Positions 32,129 to 35,178 of a stretch of 35,178 nt of DNA are shown here, piece after piece. Under the pieces are notes generated by a model, which searched no databases, had not been told where the DNA came from, and worked only from the letters and a program-made list of their open reading frames with translations. Made by a program: the position numbers and the translations under genes. Each line of letters opens with the position of its first letter. Position 1 is the stretch's first letter. This DNA comes from JBBRUG01 sp038247995 (GTDB lineage: Bacteria > Chloroflexota > Chloroflexia > Chloroflexales > Chloroflexaceae): assembly GCA_038247995.1 (NCBI GenBank), contig JBBRUG010000015.1, positions 1-35,178 of the forward strand. The letters are read 5' to 3'.

Positions 32129-33454
32129 TCACTCCCCCAAATCCTTGAGCGCAATCGGGCGGGTGCGCGACGCTGTATTGGTGGGTAATAACAACGAGAT
32201 CAGGCCGGCGACCAGTACGAAGGACGCCGATGCCCAGAGGCAGGCCACCAGGCCGCCGTTTGGCCCGGCTTGGACGCCGATCTGGTAGAGCAAACCGGAA
32301 AGCACTGTGCCCGCGAGGCGGCCCATGGCGTTGGCCATGTAGTAAAAGCCCACGTTCATGGCCACTTTGTCGCTATCGGTGTAAGCCAGAATTAAGTAAC
32401 TGTGTACCGCTGAGTTGAGTGCGAAAACGGCGCCAAAGGCGAGTAAGCCGCCGACAACAGCAAATACCGGCACAATCCCGTTCATCAACGCGAGCGCGAT
32501 CACCGCAGGAAACACAGCCAACCCGAACGCCAGGCTGGTCGCCGTGCGGCCATCAGGCTCGTGGGCGCCCTCCACGCGGCGCCGGAGCAGGCCCGGTGTT
32601 GCCGCTTGCACACAGCCGTAGCCGATCGTCCAGGCGGCCATGAACCCACCGGCAAGCCAGAAGTCCCAACCCAACACACTGATGAAGAAGACCGGCAAGC
32701 CGACGACGAACCAGACATCACGCGCGCCGAAGAGGAAGATTCGCGCCGCAGCGAGCATGTTCACCGCACGATTATGCGAGAACATCTGGCTGAACTTTAC
32801 CTTCGCATTGGCCGTGCCGAGGTCACCCTTAATCAGCACAGCCGCGAGCACCAGGGCGACGAGCACCAACCCGGCAAGGATCATCAAGGCAACCTGAAAA
32901 CCGACCAGGGTGAGCAGCAACGCGCCAAGAAAAAAGCCGACGCCCTTGATCGCATTCTTCGAGCCGGTGAGAATGCTCACCCAGCGGTAGAGTTGGCCTT
33001 GCGTCGCGCCGGCAACCAGCTTCACTGCGCTCTTGCTGCTCATCTTGGTCAGGTCTTTGGCGATGCCGGAAAACGCCTGCGCAACCATCACATAGGGCAC
33101 AACGAGCAACGCCGGCGGGGCGAAGGCGAGCAGGCTCAGCGCCACGAGTTGTGTGCCCAGGCCCATAAAAAGCGTCGTCTTCAGGCCGAAGCGCGCGCCG
33201 ATATAGCCGCCGAAAAGGTTGGTGATAATGCCGAAGATCTCGTAGAAGAGGAATAACGAGGCGACCTGAAACGGCGAGAACCCCAATTGGTAGAAGTAAA
33301 ACAGCACCAGCATGCGGATCGCGCCGTCGGTCAGCGTATCGGCCCAATACGCCCCGGTAACCAGGATATAGTTGCGGAGATTGGCCCGCTGCTGCACCAG
33401 AGCAGCCTGGTCGGGCGTCGCTGTCGATGAGCGGACATCATCGGTGGTGGTCAT
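32129..33454 (-). CDS. arsJ: ArsJ, MFS exporter of 1-arseno-3-phosphoglycerate
   Basis: A 12-helix major facilitator of about 441 residues. Its N-terminal pattern (NYILVTGAYWADTLTDGAIRMLVLFYFYQLGFSPF) and the internal AFSGIAKDLTKMSSKSAVKL are characteristic of ArsJ. ArsJ exports the unstable product made when GAPDH uses arsenate in place of phosphate. The adjoining GAPDH gene fits this exactly. I place the start at ATG 33454. A TTG at 33481 with AAGGA 9 bases upstream is a real alternative, but its ribosome site lies within an inverted repeat. Confidence 0.9.
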   Translation of the reverse strand: MTTTDDVRSSTATPDQAALVQQRANLRNYILVTGAYWADTLTDGAIRMLVLFYFYQLGFSPFQVASLFLFYEIFGIITNLFGGYIGARFGLKTTLFMGLGTQLVALSLLAFAPPALLVVPYVMVAQAFSGIAKDLTKMSSKSAVKLVAGATQGQLYRWVSILTGSKNAIKGVGFFLGALLLTLVGFQVALMILAGLVLVALVLAAVLIKGDLGTANAKVKFSQMFSHNRAVNMLAAARIFLFGARDVWFVVGLPVFFISVLGWDFWLAGGFMAAWTIGYGCVQAATPGLLRRRVEGAHEPDGRTATSLAFGLAVFPAVIALALMNGIVPVFAVVGGLLAFGAVFALNSAVHSYLILAYTDSDKVAMNVGFYYMANAMGRLAGTVLSGLLYQIGVQAGPNGGLVACLWASASFVLVAGLISLLLPTNTASRTRPIALKDLGE

Positions 33455-33464
33455 AGATGTATGC

Positions 33465-33502
33465 GGCTTGTAAGGGTGCAACGCGCTGCGTCCTTACAAG
33501 CC
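33465..33502 (-). promoter_or_regulatory. Intercistronic hairpin between gap and arsJ
   Basis: A perfect 11-base inverted repeat, GGCTTGTAAGG (33465-33475) and CCTTACAAGCC (33492-33502), spans the GAPDH stop codon and the only AAGGA ribosome site ahead of arsJ. In mRNA it would fold into a stable stem with a 16-base loop ending 10 bases before ATG 33454. A role in setting the GAPDH:ArsJ ratio is inferred. Confidence 0.6.
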
Positions 33503-34507
33503 AAGATTAGCGACTTTACGCGCCAGTTCAACATAGCGGTTGGCGTAGCCCCACTCATTGTCGTACCAGGCGAAAATCTTCACCTGGGTGCCGTCGGTGA
33601 CCATTGTTGAAGGCGCATCGACAATTGCCGAGCGCGGATCGTCTTTGTAGTCCACCGAGACGAGCGGGCGCGTCTCGTAGCCGAGAATGCCCTTGAGCGG
33701 GCCGGCGGCGGCGGCTTTAAGCAAGCCATTCACTTCATCAACGCTGGTCGGGCGGTTCACCTCGAAGACGCAGTCGGTGAGTGAGGCATTGAGCAGCGGC
33801 ACGCGCACGGCATGGCCGTCGAGTTTGCCCTGCAATTCAGGAAAGATCAGCCCAATCGCGGTAGCCGAGCCGGTGCTGGTGGGAATGAGCGAGAGCGAAG
33901 AGGCGCGGGCGCGGCGCAAATCTTTGTGCGGTGTGTCGAGAATGCTCTGCGTATTGGTCATATCGTGTACGGTAGTGATCATACCGTGCCGAATGCCAAT
34001 TCCTTCGTGGATCACTTTTACTACCGGCGCAAGGCAGTTGGTAGTGCAGCTTGCAGCAGTGAGGATCTGGTGTTGCGCGGGATCGTACAGATGGTCGTTC
34101 ACGCCCATAACGACATTCAGGGCGGTCGAACTCTTCACCGGCGCAGCGACAATTACTTTCTTCACGCCGGCCTTAAAGTAGGGTTCAAGCTGCTCCGGCT
34201 TGAGAAACTTACCGCTCGCCTCCAGCACAAGCTCCACACCGGCATCAGCCCAGGGCACGGCGCCGGGGTCTTTGAGCGCACTATAGCCGACGGCGTGTTC
34301 CTCAACAAAAAGCGTATCGCCCTCACCGCGCGTTGCACGATCCCAGCGCCCGTGAACCGAGTCGAAATAGAGCAGATGGGCGGCGGTGGTTGCGTCGCCG
34401 GCAATCTCGTTGATGTGAGCGCAGGTCAGCTCCGGCCAACCCCACGCCGCGCGCAGCGCCAGCCGCCCGATCCGCCCGAAGCCGTTGATTCCAATCCGGA
34501 TCGCCAT
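33494..34507 (-). CDS. ArsJ-associated glyceraldehyde-3-phosphate dehydrogenase
   Basis: A GAPDH of 337 residues: NAD-binding GINGFGRIGR (7-14 region), catalytic Cys154 in AASCTTNCLAPV, and His181 in TTVHDMTNTQ. Canonical glycolytic GAPDH has TTVHxYTxDQ; the HDMTNTQ variant and the NEIAGDATTAAHLLYFDSVHGRW segment mark the ArsJ-associated group. This enzyme uses arsenate to make 1-arseno-3-phosphoglycerate for export. The ATG at 34507 is chosen with GGGAGG 6 bases upstream; a GTG at 34513 is also open. It is the first gene of a two-gene operon with arsJ. Confidence 0.92.
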   Translation of the reverse strand: MAIRIGINGFGRIGRLALRAAWGWPELTCAHINEIAGDATTAAHLLYFDSVHGRWDRATRGEGDTLFVEEHAVGYSALKDPGAVPWADAGVELVLEASGKFLKPEQLEPYFKAGVKKVIVAAPVKSSTALNVVMGVNDHLYDPAQHQILTAASCTTNCLAPVVKVIHEGIGIRHGMITTVHDMTNTQSILDTPHKDLRRARASSLSLIPTSTGSATAIGLIFPELQGKLDGHAVRVPLLNASLTDCVFEVNRPTSVDEVNGLLKAAAAGPLKGILGYETRPLVSVDYKDDPRSAIVDAPSTMVTDGTQVKIFAWYDNEWGYANRYVELARKVANLGL

Positions 34508-34525
34508 TTCCACCCTCCCAGCAAT

Positions 34526-34577
34526 TTACATCAATCTCAGTCGATGTAATTATAGCACGCGCAGAGGGGGCTGTCGA
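34526..34577 (-). promoter_or_regulatory. Promoter and ArsR-type operator of the gap-arsJ operon
   Basis: On the minus strand TCGACA (34572-34577), 17 bases and a perfect TATAAT (34549-34554) form a strong promoter. Directly after the -10 lies an inverted repeat with 7-base arms, TTACATC (34526-34532) and GATGTAA (34543-34549), covering the start of transcription. The geometry fits an ArsR/SmtB-type repressor, but no such gene is in the window. Confidence 0.7.
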
Positions 34578-35134
34578 GCAGAATCCGCAGATGACGCAGA
34601 TGACGCAGATTGCGTAGATGCTGATTCCAGCCAACTCAGGGCGTAGATCCGGGTGCGGATGTTGCGGTTGCGCGGGTTGGCGAAGCTGCGCACATAGCGG
34701 AAACCGAGCGCTTCGGCGGTGCGCCACGAGCCGATGTGATCGTCGGGCATGTTGGCGACGACCTGCTGCACACGCCCAAGATCACGCGCATATGCAAGGT
34801 AGGCGCGAGCGCACTCGACGGCGTAGCCCTGGCGCCAGAAGGGGTGATGGATGATATAACCCAGATCCCAGGCCGCCTCACCGTCGAGCGTCGTGGGCAC
34901 AATGCCGCAGTCGCCGATGGGGATACCGCTAGCGTGATCTAAGATCAGCCAGCGCCCCAACCCATTAGCGGCATGCGCGGCGATCGAACGCTGCACCCAG
35001 GCTTCCACCGCCGCTGCATCGAGCGGCTGGGGCCAGAACGACAGTGTGATTGGATCAGCCAGGATTGGCGCGAGCAGGGCAATATCGGCGGGCGTGAAGG
35101 GGCGCATGATAGTACGCGTAGTAGTAAGCATCAT
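34550..35134 (-). CDS. GNAT-family N-acetyltransferase (RimJ/RimL-like)
   Basis: An acetyl-CoA-dependent acetyltransferase of about 194 residues. T-R-T-I-M-R-P-F-T-P-A-D starts the fold, WLILDHASGIPIGDCGI forms the central strands, WDLGYIIHHPFWRQGYAVECARAYLAYA carries the acetyl-CoA-binding region (motif A, R-Q-G-Y-A), and WRTAEALGFRYVRSF gives the last helix and strand. The acceptor is unknown. ATG 35134 or 35131 is more likely the start than the longer frame, which reads repeat sequence. The last 20 or so residues (S-T-Q-S-A-S-S-A-S-S-A-D...) are encoded by an ACGCAGATG nonamer repeat. The TAA stop lies inside the -10 box of the gap-arsJ promoter, so the original end was probably overwritten. 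Confidence 0.85.
   Translation of the reverse strand: MMLTTTRTIMRPFTPADIALLAPILADPITLSFWPQPLDAAAVEAWVQRSIAAHAANGLGRWLILDHASGIPIGDCGIVPTTLDGEAAWDLGYIIHHPFWRQGYAVECARAYLAYARDLGRVQQVVANMPDDHIGSWRTAEALGFRYVRSFANPRNRNIRTRIYALSWLESASTQSASSASSADSARQPPLRVL
34586..34620. repeat. ACGCAGATG nonamer repeat forming a coding tail
   Basis: Four nonamer units, shared with the array at about 15703, are translated as the Ser/Ala-rich tail of the GNAT protein. Confidence 0.85.
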
Positions 35135-35146
35135 GAAACCAATCGG

Positions 35147-35178
35147 TTGAACCACTGAACACACTGAGCACACTGAAC
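35147..35178. repeat. CACACTGAA/CACACTGAG nonamer repeat at the right edge
   Basis: At least three nonamer units upstream of the GNAT gene run into the window end, so the array probably continues outside. Confidence 0.75.

Noticed and set aside
33494..34507. Housekeeping glycolytic GAPDH
   Set aside because: The HDMTNTQ motif and the adjacent arsJ gene fit the ArsJ-associated type.

Overview
The window looks like a piece of a bacterial chromosome from a filamentous, probably phototrophic member of the Chloroflexota (Chloroflexales-like). The evidence is a full-length BchH-type magnesium chelatase large subunit, high G+C coding DNA, and a style of genes and repeats that I associate with that group. 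The species assignment is inference; no rRNA or tRNA gene is present to anchor it.

Layout, left to right. 1-4.5 kb (minus strand): shikimate kinase, a repeat-rich mutS, and a small SpoT/Mesh1-like HD hydrolase that overlaps the mutS stop codon. A strong minus-strand promoter at the left edge serves a gene outside the window. 4.8-7.3 kb (plus): two GT4 glycosyltransferases. 7.5-12.8 kb (minus): a run of five genes for a lipoprotein solute-binding protein, a double zinc ribbon membrane protein, a ParA ATPase with a C-terminal zinc ribbon, and two multi-spanning membrane proteins that faintly resemble complex I membrane subunits. 13-14.3 kb (plus): a short UbiA-like stub and a secreted DUF4397 protein. 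14.3-15.7 kb (minus): a mercuric-reductase-like flavoprotein. 15.9-21.5 kb (plus): an MgtE Mg2+ channel followed by bchH. 21.7-23.2 kb (plus): a PadR repressor heading an ABC exporter operon that an internal deletion has collapsed into a remnant. 23.6-29.3 kb (plus): a receiver protein, a double hybrid histidine kinase with an ethylene-receptor-type copper-binding membrane domain, a divergent TrmB-like methyltransferase, an RsbR-like PAS-STAS protein and an LLM flavin/F420 oxidoreductase. 29.6-32 kb (plus): Lon protease. 32.1-34.5 kb (minus): the arsenate-detoxification pair ArsJ-associated GAPDH plus ArsJ. 34.5-35.1 kb (minus): a GNAT acetyltransferase.

Two themes stand out. The first is the sensor kinase at 24.0-26.5 kb. 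Its N-terminal domain keeps the equivalents of ETR1 Asp25, Tyr32, Ile35, Cys65 and His69, so it is a strong candidate for an ethylene/Cu(I) sensor. It sits behind a single-domain response regulator and close to an RsbR-type protein. The second is a dense population of short tandem repeats with periods of 7, 8, 9 or 15 bases, reminiscent of cyanobacterial STRRs. They fill most intergenic gaps and have also entered coding sequences in frame, in mutS, bchH, an antiporter-like gene and the tail of a GNAT gene. The same GGACGAC heptamer block occurs inside three unrelated genes.

Functional links that can be read from the order: Mg2+ uptake next to Mg insertion into protoporphyrin (mgtE-bchH); GAPDH makes 1-arseno-3-phosphoglycerate and ArsJ exports it; the PadR gene has lost its probable target exporter. 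All functional statements rest on motif reading by eye; no database search was run.
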